Below, one piece after another: positions 36,985 to 44,797 of a stretch of DNA of 44,797 nt. Location of the stretch: the NCBI GenBank assembly GCA_018883895.1, contig JAHLFG010000035.1:1-44797 (forward strand), given 5' to 3'. Position numbers and translations under genes: made by a program. Source of the stretch: Candidatus Anaerobiospirillum merdipullorum. GTDB taxonomy: Bacteria; Pseudomonadota; Gammaproteobacteria; Enterobacterales; Succinivibrionaceae. Position 1 is the stretch's first letter, and every line of letters begins with the position of its first letter. Below the pieces are notes generated by a model. That model saw nothing but the letters and a program-made list of their open reading frames with translations, searched no databases and was not told where the DNA came from.

Positions 36985-38097
36985 ATGATGCAATATCTGG
37001 CGCTCTTTTTATTTGCTTACGCCTTTATCTCCCTGGTATTACCGCTACCGTGCCGCTGGTATTGGAAAGTCTTGACCCTGCCATTTTTGGCGCTGTGTGC
37101 CAGTAAGTCACAAATTTACAATCACTTTGGCACCTGGCTTAATCCTAATCTCCCGGTGCCGGTGATCATTAGCCTGGAGATCTTATTTGCCGCGCTTTTA
37201 ATTGCCGTGTTCTTTGCCTTAATTAAGGATGTGTGCTTTTTAGGCTATAGTGCCGCCTCCTGGGCTATGCACGATAAATTACGCCCGTGGCCGACTAGCT
37301 GGATAAGCCTGGGCATTGCCCTCGTTTCCTTAGGCCAGGCAGCTTACGGCACCTTTTCCCAATTTTCTTTGCCGGAAGTTAAGGTGCAACCTGTCATGGT
37401 CAAAAACTTACCGCCAAAGTTACAGGGCACGCGCTTGGTGCAACTTAGCGATCTACATATTGGCCCGTTACTTAAGGGGGAGTTTTTAACTAAGGTCGTG
37501 GCGCGGGTCAATGAATTACACCCCGATGTGGTGTTGCTTACCGGGGATTTAGTAGATGGCGCGGTCCGTGACGTGGCGCCGGAATTTGCCGCCCTGGATA
37601 AACTACAGGCCACCTGGGGCGTGTTGGGCGTGACGGGCAATCATGAGTATTACTCGGGCATGACGGCCTGGGTGGATGAATTTGAGCGCCATGGGGTGGA
37701 CTTTTTATTTAATGAAGCGCGTATCTTTACGCAAGATAATGGGAGTATCAAGATAGCCGGAGTGCCTGATCGGGGCGCTGATGTGGCGGCAGCTTTAGCA
37801 GGCCCTACAGCTGACTTTACCCTCTTAATGGCCCATCGGCCCCGCGTGGCCTTAGATGCTACCGGGGCGGATTTGACCATTGCCGGACATACCCATGGTG
37901 GCTCGATGTTTTTCTTGCAGCCCATCGTCGGGCACTTTAATGATAACTTAGTAAGTGGGATGTATGATCTTGATAAGCGGCAAGTATATGTCAGCAATGG
38001 CACCGGAATTTGGTCCGGCTTTTCCTGCCGCTTTGGGGTGCCGGCCGAAATTACCTGCTTTGTTTTAGTGCCGGAGGCGACGACGGTCGCCCCATAA
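36985..38097 (+). CDS. membrane-anchored metallophosphoesterase (second paralog)
   Basis: A 370-residue protein with the same layout as the gene before it and similar along its full length: YAFISLVLPLP at the start, then SDLHIG, GDLVDG, GNHEYYSG, AGHTHGG and the common end GVPAEITCFVLVP. Both copies keep all metal ligands, so both may be active. The start is ATG 36985 or the ATG directly after it. The 154 bases between the genes show no terminator, so they may be co-transcribed. It ends 11 bases from convergent pqiC. Confidence 0.82.
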   Translation: MMQYLALFLFAYAFISLVLPLPCRWYWKVLTLPFLALCASKSQIYNHFGTWLNPNLPVPVIISLEILFAALLIAVFFALIKDVCFLGYSAASWAMHDKLRPWPTSWISLGIALVSLGQAAYGTFSQFSLPEVKVQPVMVKNLPPKLQGTRLVQLSDLHIGPLLKGEFLTKVVARVNELHPDVVLLTGDLVDGAVRDVAPEFAALDKLQATWGVLGVTGNHEYYSGMTAWVDEFERHGVDFLFNEARIFTQDNGSIKIAGVPDRGADVAAALAGPTADFTLLMAHRPRVALDATGADLTIAGHTHGGSMFFLQPIVGHFNDNLVSGMYDLDKRQVYVSNGTGIWSGFSCRFGVPAEITCFVLVPEATTVAP

Positions 38098-38108
38098 GCA
38101 GTGGCAAC

Positions 38109-38699
38109 TTAACGTTGCAAGTTTGTTGGTGTCGACAGACTTTGCAAGTATTGTGTGGTCGTGGCGACAAACTTGCGGCTGATATCAATAAAGCCTACTT
38201 CCAAAGCGGTACACAGCGCGCTATAGCCATCGGCGCGCAACGCGCGTTTGGCATCGCTTTCAACCTTTAAGCGCGCCTGCCCGCTGGCATCTTTGAGGGT
38301 AAAGAGCGCACTTACTTCCGCCTGCCCGTCATTATTGCCCTGAAAGGCGGTGACCAAGATCTCATAGTGCATCTTATCAACCGTGGCGGCCAACTGCGGA
38401 TGCTCTGCTTTGTAATCTAACAGCACCTGATGAAAGAGGGTGGTTAATTGCTCGTTTAACGGCAAGGCCCAGCGATGGCTTTGGGCACTTACCAAGGTAT
38501 GCTCCCCGGTGCGCATCACAATGCCACCGTCATTAAGTTGCGGGCTTAAACGTAAGCTGATATTCCCCGGATGTTTAAAGGCCGCGGCCTGACAATCACC
38601 TACTAAGCTATAGCGCTCTAAATTAACGCTCGTTGCACAAGCACTAAGTAGCAGTCCACACAAGCTTAAACCTAAGATTACTCTCAAAGACTTTTGCAT
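38109..38699 (-). CDS. pqiC: intermembrane transport lipoprotein PqiC
   Basis: A 196-residue lipoprotein with lipobox LSAC and lipidated Cys21, of the PqiC (YmbA) family. PqiC is anchored at the outer membrane and interacts with the PqiB tube. Conserved segments include the start of the mature part (NLERYSLVG) and the DVKMHYEILVTAF-like strand. It lies 9 bases after pqiB. Confidence 0.87.
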   Translation of the reverse strand: MQKSLRVILGLSLCGLLLSACATSVNLERYSLVGDCQAAAFKHPGNISLRLSPQLNDGGIVMRTGEHTLVSAQSHRWALPLNEQLTTLFHQVLLDYKAEHPQLAATVDKMHYEILVTAFQGNNDGQAEVSALFTLKDASGQARLKVESDAKRALRADGYSALCTALEVGFIDISRKFVATTTQYLQSLSTPTNLQR

Positions 38700-38708
38700 A
38701 TTCTATCC

Positions 38709-40298
38709 TTATGGTTGGGCTTTCCCCGCCTTAGGCAGCGGATCATGACTTTTCGTGCCAAACACTGCCGCATTGGGGGCTTGGCCTAAGTTTTCCGTCA
38801 GTGGTTTGATTTCAGTTAATAAAGCCTGTACTTGCGCTAGGGTATCAAGGAGCGCTTGATTAATCGGCGAGCCCTGGGCATAAGCTTGGGTGGCCTTGGT
38901 AAAGTTTTCAAAGGCTACGGTCATCTTATTAATCAGCTTATTTTGCTCCATGCGATCATTACTGCGTGCAAAGGCATCCATCGCAGTTGCCGTACTTTCT
39001 AAGGCGCGTTTAATCTCATCGGAGATCCCCTTGGTATCTAATTGCTGCAAGTTCGCTAGCACCGCCTCCACCTTATCTTGCAAGGAGCTTTGCTCCATGG
39101 ACGGAATTACCGGCAGGTCGCGATAGCTAATGAGGTTACTAGTGCACTTAGTAAAGATTAAATTTAAGCGATTTTCACCGGTGATGATATTGGTGGCAGC
39201 CGGCATGGCACAGAGCTCATGCTGTTGTAGCTTTTGGGCTAATAAATCTGCGACAAAGCTTTTATCTTGACGCTTGAAGTTGAGGGCAATTAAGACCGGG
39301 ATATATTCATTGCCATTAAACAGGCTTTTTAAGTCCTCATACCACGGAGCGGCGATCACCTCACCTATATTGACGCTTTGATAGAAGACGCTACTACCCA
39401 CGGCAATATTTTTCAGGCTTCCTTTGAGCATAACCACATATAAGAGGCCAGATTTTAAAGCATCTAAGCGCGCGGCATCATAGTTGTCAAAGAGCTGATG
39501 CTCACTGTGCTCTTGAAAGGGTAAATCAGCCTCATTGGCATTAATGGTCGCAAATTCCACTCCACCGCGCAAAATAGTGTCGATAGAATCGGTCGAGATT
39601 TTAATCCCTTCCGTGGTAAGGGACATCTCAAGACCGGAGGCAATCCAGAACTTGGTGCCGCGCGATAAGAGCTTGGTATAAGGATCGGCAATGAAAATTT
39701 CGTAATCGACTCTATCTTGAGCGTAATTTAACTTGGTACTGATGACGCGGCCGGCATTAAAGCCTTTAAAGGTAACATAGTCGCCATTGTTAAGGCGTTT
39801 ACGGGCGGTGGAGCTTAATTTAATGATAAGCCCCTGTTGATTGGTCGTTAAGGTCGGCGGCTCGTCTAAGACCGTAAATTGATGACTTTTATCCTCAGCA
39901 CTACCAATTTGCATTTCAAAATAGGAGCCTGACAGTAAGGTGTTAAGGCCACTTACGCCGGTATTTTCCACTCGCGGTTTGACCAGCCAAAACTTGGTAT
40001 CACTGCGCAGCAAATCTTCGGTATTAGCATCCATTTGTATGGTTGCCAGTGCCGTTTGATAATCATCTGACAATTTGACTTCAATGACGCGCCCTACCGT
40101 CACCGAGCGTACCTTAACTAAGGTCTTACCCTGCTCTACGCCTTCGGCACTCGTGAGGGTCAATTCTACACGCGGACCTTTATCTAAGGTGTTATGCCAC
40201 AAGAGGATGGCGGTAATAATGAGTGCAAGCAGCGGCACGAGCCATACCAAATTAAGGCGTCTGGCTTTTTTAACGCGTGCTTCGTTCTGTTCCGGCAT
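38709..40298 (-). CDS. pqiB: intermembrane transport protein PqiB (MCE family)
   Basis: A 529-residue protein with an N-terminal transmembrane anchor (about 14-32) and three MCE/MlaD domains (roughly 40-140, 155-255 and 285-400), followed by a coiled-coil C-terminus (about 415-510). E. coli PqiB (546) has the same plan and forms a hexameric tube across the periplasm for lipid movement. Its start overlaps the end of pqiA by 29 bases. Confidence 0.92.
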   Translation of the reverse strand: MPEQNEARVKKARRLNLVWLVPLLALIITAILLWHNTLDKGPRVELTLTSAEGVEQGKTLVKVRSVTVGRVIEVKLSDDYQTALATIQMDANTEDLLRSDTKFWLVKPRVENTGVSGLNTLLSGSYFEMQIGSAEDKSHQFTVLDEPPTLTTNQQGLIIKLSSTARKRLNNGDYVTFKGFNAGRVISTKLNYAQDRVDYEIFIADPYTKLLSRGTKFWIASGLEMSLTTEGIKISTDSIDTILRGGVEFATINANEADLPFQEHSEHQLFDNYDAARLDALKSGLLYVVMLKGSLKNIAVGSSVFYQSVNIGEVIAAPWYEDLKSLFNGNEYIPVLIALNFKRQDKSFVADLLAQKLQQHELCAMPAATNIITGENRLNLIFTKCTSNLISYRDLPVIPSMEQSSLQDKVEAVLANLQQLDTKGISDEIKRALESTATAMDAFARSNDRMEQNKLINKMTVAFENFTKATQAYAQGSPINQALLDTLAQVQALLTEIKPLTENLGQAPNAAVFGTKSHDPLPKAGKAQP

Positions 40299-41493
40299 AG
40301 AAATTATCCCAAATTAAGCGTTCATCAAAGAGTTCAGCTGCCGCCATGGTAATCAAGACTACCGCACAAAAGGCGATGATGGCAAAGCCCGGATCGATGG
40401 TTAATAGTCCGGACATGCGTACAGTCGCGGACATGATGATGACCACAAAGACGTCAATCATCGACCATTTACCTATAAAAGAGATTACACGATAAAAGCC
40501 GCTCAACCAAGCTGGTTTGCTCACTTGTTGATGGCGCGTTAAGTAGATTAAGAGTAATAAGAGCACAATCTTAAAGACCGGAATAAAGATTGAGGCAAAG
40601 AGAATGATAAGTGCCACTGCCTGTGAGTTCATATCCCACAGAGAAATTACGCCATCGACGATATTCGAGCCTACGGCATTACCCAAATAAGTGGTAAACA
40701 TAATAGGATAGAGATTAGCCGGCAGATACAGGATCAAGGCGGCAAGCAATAAGGCTAAAGTACGCTGTCTACTCCCGGCAATACGATAAGTGCTTATTTG
40801 CCGACAACGCGGGCAATGATGGTGTTTTGCCGCCAGATACACACAGCCACAATGCTTACAGTAGATAAAACCCTGCTCAATGCCGCGTATGCCGGGGCGT
40901 GGGGCGGCGGTGGATGGCATATAGGCATCCCACATCTTAGTCGGGGGTACCTTGACCCAACAGTAAATTAACAGCATTGAGGCGATGAAGCCTAAATAAA
41001 ATCCAGCATGAAAGTTAACGCGCGCGAGGGAGGTAAGTTTTACCAAACTTACAATTACCCCAAAGACAAAGACATCCACCATGCAAAAGCGGTGGCAGAA
41101 AGCATAGAGCTTACAGAAAATGCGTTCGGGGCTTTGGCCGCACAAGCCAATTAAGATCTGCTGTAAGAGCATTACTGTAGGCAACAGAAAGGTAAACAGT
41201 AAAAATACCGTGAGCAGTAGGGACCAATCGCTTTTGAGCACCCCAAAAATGGAGGAAAGGGCGATTTCATGATAGATGCCTAAGCTTTCAATGGATAAAA
41301 AGGGCTGAAAGATGGCGCAAAAAAGCAGAATTAAGGTGGCAATCGCGCAAATGGCGCTGTTTTTGATGGTATTTAAATGTCCCGAGCGCAAGAGGGCGCC
41401 ACAGACAGGACAGACACATTTTTTACCATGCTCATAAGGCGGCAGGGTCACGGCCTGATCGCACGAGGGGCATAAGACGATGCGCGCGCTCAT
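40270..41493 (-). CDS. pqiA: intermembrane transport protein PqiA
   Basis: Inner-membrane partner of PqiB, 407 residues, made of two PqiA modules. Each module begins with a zinc-ribbon-like motif (CPSC...CPVC near residues 8-31; CKHC...CPRC near 213-233) followed by four membrane segments. GAGGA lies seven bases before the ATG. The gene starts 15 bases after nrdG and may be read from the nrd promoter. Confidence 0.92.
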   Translation of the reverse strand: MSARIVLCPSCDQAVTLPPYEHGKKCVCPVCGALLRSGHLNTIKNSAICAIATLILLFCAIFQPFLSIESLGIYHEIALSSIFGVLKSDWSLLLTVFLLFTFLLPTVMLLQQILIGLCGQSPERIFCKLYAFCHRFCMVDVFVFGVIVSLVKLTSLARVNFHAGFYLGFIASMLLIYCWVKVPPTKMWDAYMPSTAAPRPGIRGIEQGFIYCKHCGCVYLAAKHHHCPRCRQISTYRIAGSRQRTLALLLAALILYLPANLYPIMFTTYLGNAVGSNIVDGVISLWDMNSQAVALIILFASIFIPVFKIVLLLLLIYLTRHQQVSKPAWLSGFYRVISFIGKWSMIDVFVVIIMSATVRMSGLLTIDPGFAIIAFCAVVLITMAAAELFDERLIWDNFYAGTERSTR

Positions 41494-41508
41494 GCGATCT
41501 TCCTCATC

Positions 41509-42042
41509 TTATTTAAAGCCTTCAGCGAGCACCACCTTGCCACAGGCAAGTGACTTTTGTACGTCGATGATGCGCTGATTAGAAGAGCCGCGAAAATCAA
41601 GATCAAGGGAGTGCTTTGCTTGCACGAAGGGGCCGTCCACCACCACATCTAAATACTGTAATAGCTCACGTTGCATAAAATCGCTTGAGAGCTTATCAAA
41701 GGTATAGCCTGAATAAGACCACAGCGAATAGCCTTCAGCGCGCAGTACTTGTGACAGGGCGATGAGCGGGCGGGTTTGAATAAAAGGCTCACCTCCTGAA
41801 TAGGTGACGCCCTTAATGAGGGGATTTGACTTGATTTCCTTATAAAGCACGGAGAGTTTTACCTCCATGCCGCCATTTAAGGGTTGCGCTTGTGGATTGT
41901 GGCAACCCGGGCAACGGAAGGGACAGCCTTGGGTGAAAATGGTATAACGGATCCCCGGTCCGTCCACAATAGACTCCGGTACCGCACCGGCGATGCGGAT
42001 ATAGGTTTCGTCTAAACGCTTTAAATCAATTTCATCTACCAT
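41509..42042 (-). CDS. nrdG: anaerobic ribonucleoside-triphosphate reductase activating protein
   Basis: Radical SAM activase that puts the glycyl radical on NrdD. The 177 residues carry the cluster motif Cys40-x3-Cys44-x2-Cys47 (TQGCPFRCPGCHN) and the SAM-binding SGGEPF. No strong Shine-Dalgarno sequence is seen, so translation may be coupled to the small glycyl-radical gene that ends 17 bases upstream. Confidence 0.94.
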   Translation of the reverse strand: MVDEIDLKRLDETYIRIAGAVPESIVDGPGIRYTIFTQGCPFRCPGCHNPQAQPLNGGMEVKLSVLYKEIKSNPLIKGVTYSGGEPFIQTRPLIALSQVLRAEGYSLWSYSGYTFDKLSSDFMQRELLQYLDVVVDGPFVQAKHSLDLDFRGSSNQRIIDVQKSLACGKVVLAEGFK

Positions 42043-42059
42043 AGCTGTCGCGCTTAATC

Positions 42060-42221
42060 TTAGTTAACGTGCATGTGCTTGACGCGGTCACGCTCTTCGG
42101 CACGCTTGCCGTCGTTGAAGCGATCTAAGGTGCCTACTAAGTAGCCGGTCACTCTTCTGATGCGCTCAAACTTCACGCCTTCACCTACCACACCATTACG
42201 CTCATGCAATCTAGTTACCAT
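42060..42221 (-). CDS. separate glycyl-radical domain of anaerobic ribonucleotide reductase
   Basis: A 53-residue gene between nrdD and nrdG, starting at ATG 42221 with AGGAG nine bases upstream. It carries RVTGYLVGTLDRFNDGK and ends in DRVKHMHVN, which is the conserved C-terminus of NrdD proteins (E. coli RRVCGYLG...GKQEEVKRRVKH). The radical glycine should be Gly26. The main NrdD lacks this motif, so this small protein should supply the radical site in trans. It is in the same frame as nrdD but separated by two in-frame TAA stops and 17 codons, and its first 20 residues repeat the GEGVxxER pattern found at the end of NrdD. Known GrcA/YfiD is an analogous spare radical domain for pyruvate formate-lyase. 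Confidence 0.85.
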   Translation of the reverse strand: MVTRLHERNGVVGEGVKFERIRRVTGYLVGTLDRFNDGKRAEERDRVKHMHVN

Positions 42222-42272
42222 TTGCTTGTGCTCCTGTTATGAAAAATAAAAAAGCTGTAGTTCTGTATTTGT

Positions 42273-44537
42273 TTAACCGCGGCAGATGCAATCTACCCCG
42301 AGTTTACTTAATCTTTCGATGGTGACACCTTCACCATCGCGGCGGCCACATTTCGGGCACACATCATTGATGACACCGACAAAGCCGCATACCGGGCAAC
42401 GATCCACCGGATGATTGATGGAGCCGTAGCCCATGCCACATTCCTTCATATAAAGGATAACTTTCTCAAAGGCATCGACATTGCGCGTTAAATCGCCATC
42501 CATTTCCACATAGGAAATGGCACCGGCATTGCATAAGGCGTGATACGGGCCTTCAAGGCGAATCTTATCGGCAGCTGAAATATTGTAATACACCGGAATG
42601 TGGAAAGAGTTGGTGTAATAATCTCTATCAGTTATGCCCTTAAGTGAGCCATAAATCTTGCGATCTATTTTCACAAAACGCCCGGATAAGCCCTCAGCTG
42701 GCGTAGAGAATAAACTAAAGTTCAGCCCGCTGTCGACGGCCTTCTTATCGCACAGCTCACGCATATGCCCAATGATCTCCAGGCCCAAGCGCTGTGCCTC
42801 CTCACTTTCACCATGATGCTTGCCAATTAATGCCACCAAGGTTTCGGCCAGGCCAATAAAGCCTACTGACAGTGAGCCGTTTTTAATCACATCGCCAATC
42901 TTGTCATCCATATTCAGGCGCTCGGAGTCAATCCAAACCCCCTGACCCATTAAGAAGGGATAGTTATAAACATGCTTGTTGGCAATGATGTCAAAGCGGT
43001 CGAGCAATTGATCAAAGATCATATAGACCACTTTGTCTAAGCTGTCATAGAACTGACTAATCGAGCCATGGGCCTCAATGCCTAAACGTGGCAGATTGAC
43101 CGTGGTAAAGGATAAGTTACCGCGCCCGGGGATGATTTCCTTGGTCTTATCGTAAATATTGCTAAACACGCGGGTACGGCAGCCCATTAAGGCTACTTCC
43201 GTTTCCGGATGCCCGGGCTTGTAGTACTGCATATTGTACGGCGCGTCTAAGAACGAGAAGTTCGGGAACAGACGCTTGGCCGATACGGCGCAGGCGAGGC
43301 GGAATAAATCGTAATTGGGATCGCCAGGCTTAGTGTTAATGCCGTCTTTTACCTTGAAGATCTGCACCGGGAAAATCGGGGTCTCACCACCACCTAAACC
43401 GGCATCGGTCGCTAAGAGCACATTTTTCATGATAAGGCGCTGCTCGGCGGTAGTTCCGGTACCGTAGTTAATGGACGAGAACGGCACCTGCGCACCGGCG
43501 CGCGATTGCATCGAGTTTAAGTTATGGATGACCGCTTCCATCGCCTGATAGGTCTCACGCTCGGTAAGCTTTAAGGCTTCCGCCATGATGTAGTCGATGG
43601 TGTCTTTAAATTCTTCTGCCTTAATTTTACCCTCTAAGGCCTGCTCTACGGCGCGACGTAACTTAGCTTGTTGCGCCTTACCCATAATGGTTTTGTCGTC
43701 CTGATAGATCGTGCGGCCTACAGCCTTGAGTGGATTGGTATCAAAACTGTCATCACGCAGGGTAACTTGTATGACCTTGCTTAAGTGCTTTAAGTAGGAG
43801 GTCACCACATAGGGGGCTAAGTCATACTCAAACATCGGGATGGACTGACCGCCATGCATGTCATTTTGATTGGACTGAATGGCAATACAGCACAAAGCCG
43901 CGGCAGATTGAATGGACTGCGGCTCACGTAAGAAGCCATGTCCCGTGGAGAAGCCACGCTCAAACAGATGCTTGAGGCTAATTTGGCAGCAGTTAATGGT
44001 TAACAGATAGAAATCTAAATCGTGAATGTGAATCGTGCCATTGCTGTGTGCTAAAGCATGCTCGGGCTTTAACACATAGCGCTTTACGAAGTCCTTAGAG
44101 CCTTCAGAGCCGAATCGAAGCATTAAGCCCATCGGTGCATTGGCGTCGATATTGGCATTTTCACGCTTTAAGTCCATGTCCGCGGTGGACTTGGAGGTCA
44201 AATCACGGTAAATGCGCGTTAAGTCGGCATTATAAGTACGCACATTGGTGCGCTGCTGACGATAGAGAATGAAGTTCTTGGCCTCATCGGCAAGATCGTG
44301 CTTGATGAGTACTCTTTCAATTAAGTCCTGCGTGTGCTCCACAGTCGGGACTTTGTTGACTTCACCTTCAATGATACCGACTACTTCGGCCGTGAGCTTT
44401 ACCACCAACTCCTCGTCCTGAGGAGTGATGTCATCGTCAGGATGGACTGAGAGTAAGGCCTTTTTGATAGCGTTGGCTATCTTGTTTTGATTAAACGAGA
44501 CCTTTCTGCCGTCTCGCTTGACGATAAATCTGATCAT
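42273..44537 (-). CDS. nrdD: anaerobic ribonucleoside-triphosphate reductase, catalytic part without glycyl-radical tail
   Basis: Class III ribonucleotide reductase large chain, 754 residues. An ATP-cone regulatory domain occupies residues 1-95 (FIVKRDGRKVSFNQNKI), followed by the ten-stranded barrel with the candidate thiyl cysteine in ALMGCRTRV and the conserved SSINYGTGT and FIGLAETL blocks. A zinc ribbon (CPVC...CPKC) lies near 711-730. In E. coli NrdD the zinc ribbon is followed directly by the glycyl-radical segment; here the protein stops after ERLSKLGVDCICRG and that segment is on the next gene. The ATG has AGGG four bases upstream. Confidence 0.93.
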   Translation of the reverse strand: MIRFIVKRDGRKVSFNQNKIANAIKKALLSVHPDDDITPQDEELVVKLTAEVVGIIEGEVNKVPTVEHTQDLIERVLIKHDLADEAKNFILYRQQRTNVRTYNADLTRIYRDLTSKSTADMDLKRENANIDANAPMGLMLRFGSEGSKDFVKRYVLKPEHALAHSNGTIHIHDLDFYLLTINCCQISLKHLFERGFSTGHGFLREPQSIQSAAALCCIAIQSNQNDMHGGQSIPMFEYDLAPYVVTSYLKHLSKVIQVTLRDDSFDTNPLKAVGRTIYQDDKTIMGKAQQAKLRRAVEQALEGKIKAEEFKDTIDYIMAEALKLTERETYQAMEAVIHNLNSMQSRAGAQVPFSSINYGTGTTAEQRLIMKNVLLATDAGLGGGETPIFPVQIFKVKDGINTKPGDPNYDLFRLACAVSAKRLFPNFSFLDAPYNMQYYKPGHPETEVALMGCRTRVFSNIYDKTKEIIPGRGNLSFTTVNLPRLGIEAHGSISQFYDSLDKVVYMIFDQLLDRFDIIANKHVYNYPFLMGQGVWIDSERLNMDDKIGDVIKNGSLSVGFIGLAETLVALIGKHHGESEEAQRLGLEIIGHMRELCDKKAVDSGLNFSLFSTPAEGLSGRFVKIDRKIYGSLKGITDRDYYTNSFHIPVYYNISAADKIRLEGPYHALCNAGAISYVEMDGDLTRNVDAFEKVILYMKECGMGYGSINHPVDRCPVCGFVGVINDVCPKCGRRDGEGVTIERLSKLGVDCICRG

Positions 44538-44797
44538 GATGCCCTGTTCATGAAAGTAAAATTTTAGTTATCTTTTGTTAACTAAAATCCAAAAGAATAC
44601 ATTATCCAAAATCGCCGAATTTTATGCAAAAGTGCTCTGGCGGTCAAGATAAAAAACCTTGTGGAAAAACTAGCTCTTATTTTTATCGCAATTTTTAACA
44701 TTTTGATAAATAAATAAAAATATGCAGATAAAAATAAGAAAATGAATTTTATACCCCCGCCTTTCCAGCCTTTTTCTTGGCAGACGATTCCCACCTT
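44538..44797 (-). promoter_or_regulatory. nrdD upstream region with inverted repeat and DnaA-like boxes
   Basis: AT-rich leader and promoter region of nrdD; no credible gene. A perfect 10-bp inverted repeat (ATTTTAGTTA 44561-44570, TAACTAAAAT 44579-44588, 8-base spacer) lies 23 bases before the ATG. Two DnaA-box-like 9-mers are present: TTATCCAAA at 44602-44610 (+) and TTTTCCACA at 44660-44668 (-). No NrdR box was recognised. Confidence 0.4.

Noticed and set aside
42222-42275. Stop-codon read-through or frameshift joining nrdD to the small radical gene
   Set aside because: The two genes are in the same frame but have two TAA codons between them, an AU-rich linker and a new AGGAG before the second ATG, so independent initiation is simpler.
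44582-44794. A 70-codon open frame on the minus strand upstream of nrdD
   Set aside because: It is rich in Phe, Ile and Lys as expected from translating AT-rich non-coding DNA, and it overlaps the nrdD promoter region without any family resemblance.

Overview
The window is a contiguous piece of a gammaproteobacterial chromosome that spans a probable replication origin. Gene content (hpf-ptsN-rapZ, cydAB-X-DC, ExbBD-TonB, ftsY/rsmD, mnmG-rsmG-parAB-atpIBEFHAGDC, pqiABC, nrdD/nrdG) and close protein resemblance to Enterobacteria and Vibrio families place it in the Gammaproteobacteria. Heavy use of TTA leucine codons, cytochrome bd as the only oxidase seen, and an anaerobic (class III) ribonucleotide reductase suggest a gut or rumen facultative/strict anaerobe, possibly of the Succinivibrionaceae type; that placement is inference. 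No rRNA, tRNA, insertion sequence, prophage or CRISPR array was seen.

Layout. 1-2.0 kb (+): ribosome hibernation factor, EIIA-Ntr and RapZ. 2.1-9.5 kb (-): cydA-cydB-cydX-cydD-cydC run directly into rpoH (sigma-32). 9.6-11.4 kb (+): ExbB-ExbD-TonB energy transducer, divergent from cydA. 11.4-13.2 kb: a gene-free leader and a purine permease. 13.3-15.9 kb (-): an MdaB-type quinone reductase and a TonB-dependent receptor with an unusual folded leader. 16.1-18.3 kb: the divergent ftsY/rsmD pair. 18.3-20.1 kb (-): an MFS transporter and an HD-domain protein. 20.1-31.7 kb (-): one long co-directional block, mnmG-rsmG-parA-parB-atpI then atpBEFHAGDC, ending in a clear terminator; a strong promoter before atpB can uncouple the ATP synthase from the upstream genes. 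31.7-32.2 kb: the likely oriC, whose left end resembles the E. coli origin but whose DnaA boxes are altered. 32.3-35.6 kb: a PfkB sugar kinase divergent from an MFS sugar porter, separated by 0.8 kb of AT-rich DNA full of TGCAAA/TTTGCA dyads, a LacI-type operator and a CRP-like site. 35.7-38.1 kb (+): two tandem paralogous membrane metallophosphoesterases. 38.1-41.5 kb (-): pqiABC. 41.5-44.5 kb (-): the anaerobic ribonucleotide reductase, whose glycyl-radical domain lies on its own small gene between nrdD and nrdG.

The most unusual points are the split NrdD (separate 53-residue glycyl-radical polypeptide, same frame but two stop codons and a new ribosome binding site in between), the oriC with TTTCCCACA-type boxes and only one GATC, a receptor mRNA leader that appears to need a stem-loop to bring its Shine-Dalgarno sequence near the start codon, a four-cysteine insertion in ATP synthase subunit a, and a sigma-32 with an AT-hook-like basic tail at the end of the cyd operon.
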